Of a stretch of DNA of 43,041 nucleotides, positions 32,960 through 42,565 are shown one piece after another. The stretch's first letter is position 1, and each line of letters opens with the position of its first letter. Made by a program: the position numbers and the translations under genes. Under the pieces are notes generated by a model. That model made no database searches. It worked only from the letters and a program-made list of their open reading frames with translations, and was not told the origin of the DNA. The DNA is taken from contig NZ_NAIA01000004.1 in assembly GCF_002192535.1 (NCBI RefSeq), positions 1 to 43,041 on the forward strand, in the 5' to 3' direction. The DNA comes from Polynucleobacter hirudinilacicola (GTDB taxonomy: Bacteria; Pseudomonadota; Gammaproteobacteria; Burkholderiales; Burkholderiaceae).

Positions 32960-33694
32960 ATGGTCTATTTACACTCTACTCTCTTTGCTTTATTTCTACT
33001 GATCTTCACCCCAATTTGGTCAGTGCTATGCATGCTGGTATTTCCTTTTCTGAGCCCAGAAAATCGCTATAAATTCATTGGTATTTGGAACAAAGTCGTA
33101 ATCTGGCTCTTGTGGCATCTTTGTGGCATCCGCTATGAAATTCGTGGCATGCAACACATGCGTGCAGTGCTTGATAAACCTGTTGTTATTCTGAGCAAAC
33201 ATCAGTCTGCTTATGAAACGATTGCCTATATTGCACTCCTTCCAAAGCAACTTTGTTTTGTCTTCAAACGAGAATTACTTTGGATTCCCTTTTTTGGCTG
33301 GGCTTTAGCTTTGCTCAAAATGATTCACATTAATCGCGCAAACAAACAAACAGCAGCCCTCTCAGTTGCTAGCCAAGGTCGTAAACGTCTGAGCGAAGGT
33401 AAATGGATCATGTTATTTCCGGAGGGCACCAGAACACCTCGAGGATCAACTAAGCCCTATCGTAAGGGTGGTGCTCGACTGGCGAGCGCTACGGGCGCAT
33501 TGGTTATTCCGATTGCACATAACGCAGGTAATTTTTGGCCTAAGAACAGCTTTTTAAAGCAGCCCGGCACTGTGATCTTTTCGATTGGGCCCGCCATTCT
33601 TTCCGAAGGCAAGTCAGGAGAAGAGTTACAACAAGAGGTTGAGGGTTGGATCGAATCCGAAATGCGGGTCATTGACCCCAGCGCTTATCAATAG
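32960..33694 (+). CDS. plsC: 1-acyl-sn-glycerol-3-phosphate acyltransferase
   Basis: The 244-residue inner-membrane acyltransferase makes phosphatidic acid from lysophosphatidate. A hydrophobic N-terminus (residues 5-32) is followed by motif I with His81 and Glu86 (SKHQSAYET), an HX4E form in place of the common HX4D, and by LFPEGTRTPRGS (motif III). The ATG at 32960 follows the gmhB stop by 7 bases; a frame beginning at 32903 would read back through gmhB. It ends 4 bases before the convergent rsmA. Confidence 0.9.
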   Translation: MVYLHSTLFALFLLIFTPIWSVLCMLVFPFLSPENRYKFIGIWNKVVIWLLWHLCGIRYEIRGMQHMRAVLDKPVVILSKHQSAYETIAYIALLPKQLCFVFKRELLWIPFFGWALALLKMIHINRANKQTAALSVASQGRKRLSEGKWIMLFPEGTRTPRGSTKPYRKGGARLASATGALVIPIAHNAGNFWPKNSFLKQPGTVIFSIGPAILSEGKSGEELQQEVEGWIESEMRVIDPSAYQ

Positions 33695-33698
33695 AACA

Positions 33699-34475
33699 TC
33701 AAGCGGCTAAAACTTTAGCCCACTCAATATAGCGCTCGACAGCAATATCCTGAGCTCTCGCTTTTAACTCAAGCTCGGTCAAACTTAATCTCTCTGCAAA
33801 AGCCTGTAGGTTGGTACGTAACATTTTTCTTCTTTGAGAAAAGGCTGAAGCAACTACCTGCTCTAAAGCGCTCCATTGAGTATTGCTCAAATCAAAGTCT
33901 TGGCGCGGAATCATGCGTACTACCGCAGAGTTTACTTTTGGTTGAGGATCAAAAGCTTCGGGGGGAACCTCCAAGACCAACTCCATATCATAGCGAGCTT
34001 GGAGCATGACAGACAATCTACTGAAATCAGAACTACCAGCCTTTGCCACCATTCTTTCAACAACCTCAGCTTGCAACATAAATACTTGTTCATCAATTTC
34101 AGAGGCAGCAGAAACAAGATGAAATAATAATGGTGAAGAGATGTTGTAAGGCAAATTACCAACTACCTTACAAAACCCATTTTTCTCAGAACGACTCTTT
34201 GCCCAATCCAGAAAATCAAACTTGAGAGCATCACCTTCAATGACTGTTAAACCATTGAGATTTTTTTGATTCCAGTAGGCGACTAAGTCACGGTCAATTT
34301 CTAGGAGATCAAGCTCGTCAAGATTTCTCAGCAAGGGAATTGTCAAGGCGCCAAGCCCAGGACCAATCTCAATCACATGCATATCTGGGCCAGGATTAAT
34401 TAAAGCAACGATGGAATAAATAATCCCATCATCTTGCAAAAAATTCTGACCAAAACGTTTACGTGCGCGATGCAT
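33699..34475 (-). CDS. rsmA: 16S rRNA m6,2A1518/1519 dimethyltransferase
   Basis: The 258-residue KsgA/RsmA enzyme dimethylates two adjacent adenines in the 3' hairpin of 16S rRNA. SAM-binding motif I is EIGPGLGALT, the start is KRFGQNFLQDD, and the catalytic motif IV is GNLPYNISSPLLFH. The C-terminal helical domain (about 180-258) includes AFSQRRKMLRTNL. It is the last gene of the lptD-surA-pdxA-rsmA operon, 3 bases after pdxA, the order known from E. coli and other proteobacteria. Confidence 0.96.
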   Translation of the reverse strand: MHRARKRFGQNFLQDDGIIYSIVALINPGPDMHVIEIGPGLGALTIPLLRNLDELDLLEIDRDLVAYWNQKNLNGLTVIEGDALKFDFLDWAKSRSEKNGFCKVVGNLPYNISSPLLFHLVSAASEIDEQVFMLQAEVVERMVAKAGSSDFSRLSVMLQARYDMELVLEVPPEAFDPQPKVNSAVVRMIPRQDFDLSNTQWSALEQVVASAFSQRRKMLRTNLQAFAERLSLTELELKARAQDIAVERYIEWAKVLAA

Positions 34476-34478
34476 TCC

Positions 34479-35486
34479 CTAGCTTAGCTTTCTTTGGTTC
34501 AGGGCGAGCTCATAAGCCAAACGAAGAGCCTCTAACATGCTGCCAGAATCAGCAATTCCTTTTCCAGCAATATCCAAAGCAGTTCCATGATCTACTGATG
34601 TTCGGATAATCGGCAAACCCAGGGTCACATTCACCCCACCACCAAAAGTGACGAACTTAAACGGGGCTAGTCCTTGATCGTGATACATCGCTATAAACGC
34701 ATCAACATGCTCGAGCGCGGAAGCGTCAAACATAGTATCCCCAGGATATGGTCCAGAAACATCAATACCTTGCTGCTTAGCAGATTCAATTGCTGGTGCA
34801 ATCATCTCAATTTCTTCACGACCCAAATAACCAGACTCACCAGCATGCGGATTTAAGCCAGCAACCCGAATCACCGGCTTGGCGCTGCCAAATTTTTCAT
34901 GTAGATCCTGGTTTACTATTTGAATCGTTTCAAACAAGAGCTCATAACTTAAAGAGGCTGAGACGTCCCTCAGAGGAAGGTGAGTACTTGCCAAAGCAAC
35001 TCGTAAATCTCTATGCGATTTAATTCCCAAGAAACCAGCAGGTAATGGAGCACATAACATCATGACAACATGCTGTGTGTTGCAGCGCTGCGCCAAATAT
35101 TCGGTATGTCCAGTGAAAGGAATACCGGCATTATTAATTAAGCTCTTTTGGACTGGGGCGGTAACCATCGCATCAAAATCCCCATGTAGACAAGCGTCGC
35201 TAGCATGATCCAGAAGATTGAGGACATACTGTGCATTGGCAGGATTTAATAGACCTGGGATACTAGGTGCACCGAGTGAAATTGACTCAATCTTCAAATG
35301 CTCAAGGGTACTCAGGTTTTCGCCAGAAGAATTTCGAAATAAACTTGCATCGCCCAATAAAGTAATCTGGACATTAGGCTGTTCAGTCAAAAATTCTTTT
35401 GCTGCAGCCAGCGAAACTTCTGGTCCGATACCAGCAGGATCACCAGTAGTGATTACTAATTTAACGAAGTGCGGCGTTGGCTGCAT
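34479..35486 (-). CDS. pdxA: 4-hydroxythreonine-4-phosphate dehydrogenase PdxA
   Basis: The 335-residue NAD-dependent enzyme of pyridoxal-phosphate synthesis has VITTGDPAGIGPEV at the N-terminus, metal ligands in GHTEYLAQRC and MYHDQGLAPFKFVTFGGGVN, and GLNPHAGESGYLGREE near 210. It oxidises 4-phosphohydroxy-L-threonine, which then decarboxylates. Its ATG at 35486 lies 26 bases inside the end of surA, with only a poor ribosome site, so it is probably coupled to surA translation. Confidence 0.96.
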   Translation of the reverse strand: MQPTPHFVKLVITTGDPAGIGPEVSLAAAKEFLTEQPNVQITLLGDASLFRNSSGENLSTLEHLKIESISLGAPSIPGLLNPANAQYVLNLLDHASDACLHGDFDAMVTAPVQKSLINNAGIPFTGHTEYLAQRCNTQHVVMMLCAPLPAGFLGIKSHRDLRVALASTHLPLRDVSASLSYELLFETIQIVNQDLHEKFGSAKPVIRVAGLNPHAGESGYLGREEIEMIAPAIESAKQQGIDVSGPYPGDTMFDASALEHVDAFIAMYHDQGLAPFKFVTFGGGVNVTLGLPIIRTSVDHGTALDIAGKGIADSGSMLEALRLAYELALNQRKLS

Positions 35487-36912
35487 CTTCTGCGTTCAAG
35501 ATTTTGACAGTTGCTGTGTCGCGCAATTCACGAATCCAATCCTGATAAGCTTGTTCGAATTTTCTTTCACGGATAGCGGCACGCGCAAATTCTCGCTGCT
35601 TTTCTACTGTTAACTGTGCTTCGCGACGCTCTAATACCTGAATCAAGTGCCAGCCAAACTCAGACTTCACTGGATTGCTTACCTCACCAATTTGCAGTCG
35701 ATTCATTGCCTGCTCAAATTCAGGAACCAAATCTCCGGGACCCATCCAACCCAAATTACCACCATTTGGGGCCGAGCCATCCTCGGAGTATTTTTTAGCA
35801 AGCTCAGCAAAATCAGCAGTTTTGGCGCGTACTTGATCACGATAGCCTTGCAAGCGCCTCTCAGCGTCTTGATCTGTTAATCCCGCTCTATTCTTCAACA
35901 GAATGTGACGTGACATCGTTTGGGTAATCGGAATATTTTGGGGTGTTGTCGGAATAGACTCTTGCGACCCGGCTTGCTGAGCGGGGGCTGCGCTTATTAC
36001 ACGACGATCTAAAACCTTGAGGACGTGATATCCCGCTGGACTCTTCACTACCGCATTAGCAACCTGTCCGCCACCAGTATTTCGAATAGCCTCGTAAAAA
36101 AGTTGCGGCAAACGATCGGGGCTGCGATAACCTAAATCTTGAAATTTGATTTTAGGATTTGCTTTTGCAGCTGCAGCACCAAGTTGTAAAAAATCTACAT
36201 CGCCTTTTGCATCGCGTAGTAAGGCCTCAGCCTGCTTCTTTGCTTCAGCTTGAATGCTCGCACCCGCTCCTGTATCTACTGGAATAAAAATCTGTGCAAC
36301 ATCAATTTCTTCGGACCCACCTTTTGCAGGTGATGCAGAACGTTGCTCGCCACCACCAACCATTGCACGCATACGCTCTGAAATGAAATTATCTACTTCC
36401 GCATCTGAAATCTTAATCTTGGCCTCTACCGCTCGCTCGCGATAACGACTCAAAATAATATCTTCACGTAAGGTCTGTTTATAGCGCTCAAATGTCATAC
36501 CTGTAGCTATAATTCTGGCCTTGAACTCGGCATAACTCAGTTTATTTTTAGCAGCGATATCGCCAATAATTTTCTCTAGCTCTTTGTTGGTAACCACAAT
36601 GCCTTCTTGCTCGGCATTCTGCAGTTGAATTTTTTCGATAATCAGGCGCTCTAGTACCAACTTTCTTAAATTATCAGCATCAGGCAACTTCACTCCCTGC
36701 TTCTGAAGGGCTATGATGCGATCATCGATTTCTTTACGGGTTACATAACCTGTATTCACCACAGCAGCAACACCATCGATATTGCGAATTTTGCTATCAG
36801 TTGTATTGCCAGTCTTCGAAGAGTCTTGAGAGTAGACGACGCCCGCAAAAGAAGTGGCACCTAATACCAAAATGAAGGACAAAATCTGTTTCAAAAGGTT
36901 CCTACTGAGCAT
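35461..36912 (-). CDS. surA: Periplasmic chaperone/peptidyl-prolyl isomerase SurA
   Basis: The 483-residue precursor chaperones outer-membrane proteins such as LptD. It has a signal peptide (LKQILSFILVLGATSFAGVVYSQ-type core ending near residue 29), an N-terminal chaperone domain with VVNTGYVTRKEIDDRI, and two parvulin (PPIase) domains. The second is the better conserved: ILLKNRAG ... KKYSEDGSAPNGGNLGWMG. The ATG shares its A with the lptD stop (TAATG). A TTG six codons later has AGTAGGAA upstream and would still keep the signal peptide, so the exact start is uncertain. The pdxA start lies inside its end. Confidence 0.95.
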   Translation of the reverse strand: MLSRNLLKQILSFILVLGATSFAGVVYSQDSSKTGNTTDSKIRNIDGVAAVVNTGYVTRKEIDDRIIALQKQGVKLPDADNLRKLVLERLIIEKIQLQNAEQEGIVVTNKELEKIIGDIAAKNKLSYAEFKARIIATGMTFERYKQTLREDIILSRYRERAVEAKIKISDAEVDNFISERMRAMVGGGEQRSASPAKGGSEEIDVAQIFIPVDTGAGASIQAEAKKQAEALLRDAKGDVDFLQLGAAAAKANPKIKFQDLGYRSPDRLPQLFYEAIRNTGGGQVANAVVKSPAGYHVLKVLDRRVISAAPAQQAGSQESIPTTPQNIPITQTMSRHILLKNRAGLTDQDAERRLQGYRDQVRAKTADFAELAKKYSEDGSAPNGGNLGWMGPGDLVPEFEQAMNRLQIGEVSNPVKSEFGWHLIQVLERREAQLTVEKQREFARAAIRERKFEQAYQDWIRELRDTATVKILNAEDAANAALR

Positions 36913-39434
36913 TATTGATAGTTCTCATATATGGAGGGTGGAATTGGTTTTGAAGTAGGCATATATCCAGGTACATTTAGCTTCATGATATCAACTGGAC
37001 TGCTGCCTGCGCTAGCAAAGCCCCTAAATTCTATTTGGAAGAGTATTTGAGTAGTAGTTATTTGAGAGGTATTGAGTATTTGTGAGTAGACACTACGGAA
37101 TGTCCAGCAATCTCTTGTCCACTCAAGACCCAACAAGGTATTCAATGTTTTCGTGGTTAAGGCATCATAACCCCATCGACCCAATACAGAGACTTCGCGT
37201 GAGAGTGGCCATTGTCCTGAGATGTTGTACTGATCAGTGGTGGTTGCGGATGGGGTAAAGGATTGATTATTTTGCACCGATGCTTGGACTGGTGGAGACC
37301 ACACATTACGATAGCCAAAATTCAGACTTCTGCCAGGAGTAGGCCTCCAACTTCCGCCCACTGTAGTTTGCACAAAGCGATTAAGCTGGGTGTTGTACTG
37401 ACCAAACATATCAGCACTGAAATTTCCAAGCAATCGCACTGAGCCAGAACCCAAAGTATCGGAATAGGTTGAGGGATTCACAATGTTGCCGTTTAAGCCT
37501 ACTTTCTGGCCAGTAAATTGTTGTTGTTGTGCCAGAGTTACGCTGGCTCGCTCAGCGCCCGTATTAGCTTCAATCATTCTACTAGTCATACCTAGGGTTG
37601 CCGCATTTCTATCAGCAATGCGATCGTTACCAATGAAAGTATTTTCAGCAAAAATTTGAGATACGCCAAAGCCAGCATCGGCGGTATCAAAAATTGGTGT
37701 TTGCGCTTGACTTTGATATGGCGTGTAAACATAAAAAGCCCTTGGCTCCATTGTCAGCAACATATCGCGCCCAAAAAAACCTTTCAGCTCGGCTGCATCT
37801 CTCTCAAATGCCATTCCAGAGTCCAGGCTAAATGTAGGGATAGTGAAACCTTGAACTGGAGCCACTCCAACGGTATTGAATGGAGTTGCGTTATAGCTAT
37901 TTGATTGAAAGCTCACCTTAGGCGTCAGGTAATAACCTGGCGTCACTTGAGGTAAAGCCATTGCACCTTTTACTACTGTTCTATCGGCCTGGCTATAAAC
38001 ACCTGGTGCAGTAGCAGCTAGGTGTCCCTGAATGTTGTACGCAAAGCGAGTGAAGTCTGTAGAAAATGAAGTTGCAGGGCCAGTAGGTAAGGTTACATAC
38101 TTACCGCTTACGTCTGAAGCTGTCGGAGTTAAGCGATTGTTATAAGTAGCAGTAACATTTGGCAAGACGTTATAAGGCGATTGAACAGTGACAGCAGGAT
38201 CAGGCTGAAGGGTTTGAAATGTCAATGCTCTAGCGGATACATTCCAATTGCTTAAACTACCTGTAAGGCCTTTTGTCGTTCCAACCTCTTGGCGAAATTG
38301 ATTGGTGACTACCCCTGCTAGACTTTGTGAAAATTGCGTGGGGTATAAATTATCCGAAACTCTAGCCATATTCGCATAGCCTGTCCACGAACCAGGCATG
38401 GGCACACCACCCGGCCCAACTCCTCCGGTAAATGCTTGTCGTTGCTGCCAGTCATATTTCCATCGATCAGTGCCAGTCTGTTTGTCGTATGGCAAGAACT
38501 CGCCACCAAGGGTGCCGGTATATTTTGTATCTAAGAAACGGTATTGCGCACCCAACATCACTCCCCGTTGATTCATATAACGAGGCAATAAAAGTAAATC
38601 ACGGTTTGGTGCAATATTGACGTAATAAGGCTGGGTAATATCTAAACCATTATTCGAGTTATAGCCAGCAACTGGAGCAAGCAGTCCTGAACGACGCTGA
38701 CCGCCTGTCGGAGCCGTGAAGTAAGGAATATAGGCAATCGGTACATCAAAGAATCGCATCACTCCATGTGTGCCAACCATTTCTTTTTGCTCGTTATCGA
38801 TTTCTAAACTACCGACTGTGAAATACCAATCCATATTTTCTGGAGTACAAGTGGTGTAGGTTGCTTTATCGAAAACAAAAATATCAGGGCCTGCAATCGT
38901 TAATTTTTTTGCCTTTCCACTTCCCCGGTTATCGCGCAGCTCATAGCTAGGAGTCTGCATCGCACCTTCACGTGCATCAACTTTAAATTGTCCTTGGGGA
39001 CCCTTAAAAACAACATTCCCTTTGGAAAGTTCAGCGTTACCAATTAAATCAGCGATATCGGTATCGGGGTCATAAGTAATTTCATCGGCCTTCAGAACTG
39101 CACCATTGCGACGAATTTGCGCACGGCCCTTTAAATGCATATCGCGATCGACTACACCATCAATTACATCGCTAGAAGTGAATGTCAGAGCTTTACCATC
39201 TTCAATTGGCCGGCTTACGCGCAACTGATCATCCAACTTTAATACGGTCACATTGCCACGATCGGGCAAAAGTACTGTGTTTGTAGAAGTTTGTGAGGTC
39301 GGGGGTAATGGCGCAGGAGCCTGCGCCCGAATCGGCAACGCGAATTGAAGCAATATCACCCCCATGATTACGCGCGGGGTCATAGCTAAAAAAAGAGGGG
39401 CGCAAAGGCCGGCGCGACGGCGATAATGACTCAT
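36912..39434 (-). CDS. lptD: LPS-assembly outer-membrane protein LptD
   Basis: The 840-residue precursor inserts LPS into the outer-membrane outer leaflet with LptE. A signal region ends near IRAQA (residue 38), then an OstA/LptA-like beta-jellyroll (about 80-190), then a long beta-barrel. The mature protein has only two cysteines, Cys196 (TYTTCTPEN) and Cys776 (TRDCWTF), matching one interdomain disulfide of the four-Cys E. coli protein. The true start could be a later Met (18 or 24), as the first residues are unusually Arg-rich. It heads the surA-pdxA-rsmA operon and is divergent from amgK across only 33 bases. Confidence 0.93.
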   Translation of the reverse strand: MSHYRRRAGLCAPLFLAMTPRVIMGVILLQFALPIRAQAPAPLPPTSQTSTNTVLLPDRGNVTVLKLDDQLRVSRPIEDGKALTFTSSDVIDGVVDRDMHLKGRAQIRRNGAVLKADEITYDPDTDIADLIGNAELSKGNVVFKGPQGQFKVDAREGAMQTPSYELRDNRGSGKAKKLTIAGPDIFVFDKATYTTCTPENMDWYFTVGSLEIDNEQKEMVGTHGVMRFFDVPIAYIPYFTAPTGGQRRSGLLAPVAGYNSNNGLDITQPYYVNIAPNRDLLLLPRYMNQRGVMLGAQYRFLDTKYTGTLGGEFLPYDKQTGTDRWKYDWQQRQAFTGGVGPGGVPMPGSWTGYANMARVSDNLYPTQFSQSLAGVVTNQFRQEVGTTKGLTGSLSNWNVSARALTFQTLQPDPAVTVQSPYNVLPNVTATYNNRLTPTASDVSGKYVTLPTGPATSFSTDFTRFAYNIQGHLAATAPGVYSQADRTVVKGAMALPQVTPGYYLTPKVSFQSNSYNATPFNTVGVAPVQGFTIPTFSLDSGMAFERDAAELKGFFGRDMLLTMEPRAFYVYTPYQSQAQTPIFDTADAGFGVSQIFAENTFIGNDRIADRNAATLGMTSRMIEANTGAERASVTLAQQQQFTGQKVGLNGNIVNPSTYSDTLGSGSVRLLGNFSADMFGQYNTQLNRFVQTTVGGSWRPTPGRSLNFGYRNVWSPPVQASVQNNQSFTPSATTTDQYNISGQWPLSREVSVLGRWGYDALTTKTLNTLLGLEWTRDCWTFRSVYSQILNTSQITTTQILFQIEFRGFASAGSSPVDIMKLNVPGYMPTSKPIPPSIYENYQ

Positions 39435-39467
39435 GGATCCAGACCAGCCTTATTATACGAATCGACC

Positions 39468-40469
39468 ATGACTGACTCTCGCTTAAACACCCTCCGCAAC
39501 TGGCTAAAAGCCCTGCAGCCTAGCTGGCAATTAGATCTCGCCACTTTGGCCCCAGCCTCGGCAGATGCTAGCTTTAGACGCTATTTCCGCATTGAGTCTC
39601 AAAAGCCCAATTTCGAGACCTTAATCGTGATGGATGCGCCTCCAGAGCATGAACCTTTAGACGCATTTATTCGAGTGGATTTATTGCTCTCTAATGCCGG
39701 GTTAAATGTCCCAAAAATACTTGAACAAAATACTGTAGAAGGCTTTCTTTTATTAAATGATTTGGGCACTAAAACTTTTCTTGCAGAGCTTAATAGCGAA
39801 ACTGCAGATCACCTTTATGCAGATGCAACTCATGCTTTAGTGCAAATGCAATTAGCTAGCAAACCAGATGTACTGCCGAATTATGATCAAGTCCTCTTGC
39901 AAAGAGAATTAGATTTATTTCCTGACTGGTATTTGAAGAAACATCTCAAGATTCAATTAAACGATCTGCAACAAGCTCAACTCAAGCAGTCTTTTGACTT
40001 CATTATCGAAAATAATCTAGCGCAAGCAAAAGTCTATGTCCATCGCGATTACCACTCTCGCAATTTAATGGTGACTGCAATAAACAATCCAGGCGTGATC
40101 GATTTTCAAGATGCTGTTTATGGACCGATTACTTACGATGCTGCCTCTTTATGGCGAGATGCTTACATAGCATGGCCGGAAGAGCGTGTGATTGACTGGG
40201 TTATAAAATTTTGGGAGGCGGGTCGTAAAGCTAAACTTCCAATGCCGGATGATTTTGGTCAGTTCTATCGTGATTTTGAGTGGATGGGTTTGCAACGTCA
40301 CCTAAAAGTTCTGGGTATTTTTGCAAGACTCTTTCATCGTGATGGCAAGGATGGATACCTGAAAGATATCCCTCTAGTACTGGAATATGCAATCGCTACT
40401 GCTAATCGCTATATCGAACTAAAACCATTAGCGCGTATTTTGGAGTCCACCCGCCAAAATAAAGAATAA
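39468..40469 (+). CDS. amgK: Anomeric MurNAc/GlcNAc kinase AmgK
   Basis: The 333-residue aminoglycoside-phosphotransferase-fold kinase phosphorylates the anomeric C1 of MurNAc and GlcNAc in cell-wall salvage. The catalytic loop VHRDYHSRNLM has Asp194 and Asn199, and the metal motif is DFQDA with Asp212. N-lobe residues ASFRRYFRIE bind ATP. The ATG at 39468 is chosen over an in-frame 39426 start, which lies inside the divergent lptD gene. It is followed 13 bases later by murU, the next enzyme of the pathway, as in pseudomonads and betaproteobacteria. Confidence 0.93.
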   Translation: MTDSRLNTLRNWLKALQPSWQLDLATLAPASADASFRRYFRIESQKPNFETLIVMDAPPEHEPLDAFIRVDLLLSNAGLNVPKILEQNTVEGFLLLNDLGTKTFLAELNSETADHLYADATHALVQMQLASKPDVLPNYDQVLLQRELDLFPDWYLKKHLKIQLNDLQQAQLKQSFDFIIENNLAQAKVYVHRDYHSRNLMVTAINNPGVIDFQDAVYGPITYDAASLWRDAYIAWPEERVIDWVIKFWEAGRKAKLPMPDDFGQFYRDFEWMGLQRHLKVLGIFARLFHRDGKDGYLKDIPLVLEYAIATANRYIELKPLARILESTRQNKE

Positions 40470-40482
40470 TTAGCAAATACGA

Positions 40483-41199
40483 ATGAACAAGAACCGCTCT
40501 CTTCCTTGTTTTCTTCTTGCCGCTGGAAGGGGCGAGCGGATGCGACCCCTGACTGATAGTCTGCCAAAGCCTTTGCTGACGATTCAAAATAAATCATTAC
40601 TAGCTTGGCATCTTGAAGCTCTTGCTAAGTCAGGCATTGAAAATGTTGTCATCAATCATGCGTGGCTTGGTGAAAAAATCGAAGAGAGTCTAAAAGATGG
40701 TCGACAGTTTGGGCTCAATATTCAATACTCACCTGAAGGTAGCGCCCTAGAAACTGCAGGGGGCATTCGCAAGGCACTTCCCTTACTTTTGCCGGAGGAT
40801 TATTTTTTGGTGATCAACGGTGATGTCTTTAGCCCTAATCTACCTGTCCCGTCACTTTTAGAGGCAGTCTCAAGCCTGCGCAGCCAGCCCAATCAATTAT
40901 TGGCACACCTGCTCATGGTTCCAAATCCGGCTCAGCACCCCAATGGGGACTTTTATCTGAAAGATGGGTTAGTGAGCGATCACGCCTCTGAAGGCGCAGA
41001 GAAGCTCACTTTTTCAGGGATTGGAATCTACCATCAGGACCTCTTCAAAGCATTAGAAATCGGAGTTCCGGCAAAGCTAGCGCCACTACTGAGGGAAGCA
41101 ATGGAGCAAAATAAAGTGTCTGGTGAAAAATATGCCGGTCCATGGCACGATGTAGGGACTCCACAACGTTTACAAGAGCTCAATGCAGCTTATGAATAA
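40483..41199 (+). CDS. murU: MurNAc-1-phosphate uridylyltransferase MurU
   Basis: The 238-residue nucleotidyltransferase converts the AmgK product into UDP-MurNAc, bypassing MurA and hence fosfomycin in organisms with this route. The pyrophosphorylase signature LLAAGRGERMRPLTDSLPKP lies at 11-30. GSALETAGGIRKALPLL and VINGDVFSP (metal-binding Asp) follow, and GPWHDVGTPQRL ends the fold. It forms an amgK-murU unit and its 3' end overlaps the pepP start. Confidence 0.94.
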   Translation: MNKNRSLPCFLLAAGRGERMRPLTDSLPKPLLTIQNKSLLAWHLEALAKSGIENVVINHAWLGEKIEESLKDGRQFGLNIQYSPEGSALETAGGIRKALPLLLPEDYFLVINGDVFSPNLPVPSLLEAVSSLRSQPNQLLAHLLMVPNPAQHPNGDFYLKDGLVSDHASEGAEKLTFSGIGIYHQDLFKALEIGVPAKLAPLLREAMEQNKVSGEKYAGPWHDVGTPQRLQELNAAYE

Positions 41200-42556
41200 C
41201 AAAATTTATCAAGAACGCAGAAATGCGCTAGCAAAACAAATTCACGCTAAGACTGGTAGCGGTGTTGCAGTCATTTCGACTGCGCCTGAAGTCGCCCGTA
41301 ATCGTGATAGCGAATTTCCCTATCGTCATGACAGCGATTTTTTTTACTTAACTGGCTTTGAAGAGCCAGGCGCAACTTTAGTGATGGCAGTAAAAGCTAG
41401 TGGTAAAGACTATGAAGTGCAATCCCATTTATTTTGCAGGCCGAAAGATCCCGAGCGAGAAATTTGGGACGGGATCCGCCTCGGTCCTGAAGCCGCACCA
41501 ACAGTACTTGGTGTTGAATACGCGCACAGTAATCAAGAGCTTGATCGTAAACTTGGTGAATTATTGGCTGATCAAGATGCGGTTTATATCCGCTTGGCAG
41601 AAAGCGCGGAAGCGGATCGTCGCTTACGTCATTGGATGAAGCAAGTCCGTGGACAGGCGCGCTCTGGTATTAACCCACCTTCTGAATTTCATGATGTAGA
41701 AGCATTCATTCATGAGATGCGCTTATTTAAAGACTCACAAGAGATTGATACGATGCGCCGTGCTGCTGCCATCTCTGCCCGCGCTCATATTCGAGCGATG
41801 CAAGTGTGCAAACCCGGAATACGAGAGTATCAGCTTGAAGCCGAATTGCTCCATGAATTCCGCAATAGTGGTGCTCAGAGCGTTGCCTACAACAGCATCG
41901 TTGCTGGAGGCGCAAACTCATGCATCCTGCACTATCGCGCTGGATCAACCGAATTACGCAGCGGCGACCTCTGCTTAATTGATGCAGGGTGTGAGCTTGA
42001 TGGGTACGCTTCTGACATCACCCGCACCTTTCCAGTCAATGGAAAATTTTCTGGTCCTCAGCGCGCGCTTTATGACATCACACTCGCCGCACAAGAAGCA
42101 GCAATTGCCGTAGCTAAGCCAGGCAATACTTTTATGCAACCCCACGAAGCTGCTCTCAAAATACTGACCCAAGGCTTGCTGGATGAAAAACTTCTCAAAC
42201 TATCCGAGTTAGGTTCATTGGAGAATGCAATCGAGACTGGTGCATATCGACGGTTTTATATGCACCGTACTTCACACTGGCTAGGTATGGATGTTCATGA
42301 TGTTGGCTCGTATCGTGAACCAACTGAAGGCTCCTCTAAAGAAGATAAGCCTTGGCGCATTCTCAAAAGCGGTATGGTAATTACGATTGAACCAGGCTTA
42401 TACATAAGACCTGCGGATGATATCGATGAAGCCTTCTGGAATATTGGCATTCGCATTGAAGATGATGCAGTTATTAATAGTTCTGGCTGTGAATTAATCT
42501 CCCGCGGGGTTCCAGTGAAGGCAGATGAAATTGAAGCCATCATGAAGCATGCTTAA
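41192..42556 (+). CDS. pepP: Xaa-Pro aminopeptidase P
   Basis: The 454-residue M24B metallopeptidase removes N-terminal residues before proline. The N-terminal creatinase-like domain (about 5-165) has SEFPYRHDSDFFYLTGFEEP. The pita-bread domain carries the dinuclear metal ligands in LIDAGCELDGYASDITRTF, the His of HRTSHWLGMDVHDVG, and the acids of MVITIEPGLY and GIRIEDD. The ATG at 41192 overlaps the murU stop by 8 bases; an ATG at 41183 is a possible alternative. It is followed 9 bases later by the UbiH-type gene, a conserved pair. Confidence 0.95.
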   Translation: MNNKIYQERRNALAKQIHAKTGSGVAVISTAPEVARNRDSEFPYRHDSDFFYLTGFEEPGATLVMAVKASGKDYEVQSHLFCRPKDPEREIWDGIRLGPEAAPTVLGVEYAHSNQELDRKLGELLADQDAVYIRLAESAEADRRLRHWMKQVRGQARSGINPPSEFHDVEAFIHEMRLFKDSQEIDTMRRAAAISARAHIRAMQVCKPGIREYQLEAELLHEFRNSGAQSVAYNSIVAGGANSCILHYRAGSTELRSGDLCLIDAGCELDGYASDITRTFPVNGKFSGPQRALYDITLAAQEAAIAVAKPGNTFMQPHEAALKILTQGLLDEKLLKLSELGSLENAIETGAYRRFYMHRTSHWLGMDVHDVGSYREPTEGSSKEDKPWRILKSGMVITIEPGLYIRPADDIDEAFWNIGIRIEDDAVINSSGCELISRGVPVKADEIEAIMKHA

Positions 42557-42565
42557 GCATCAGCT

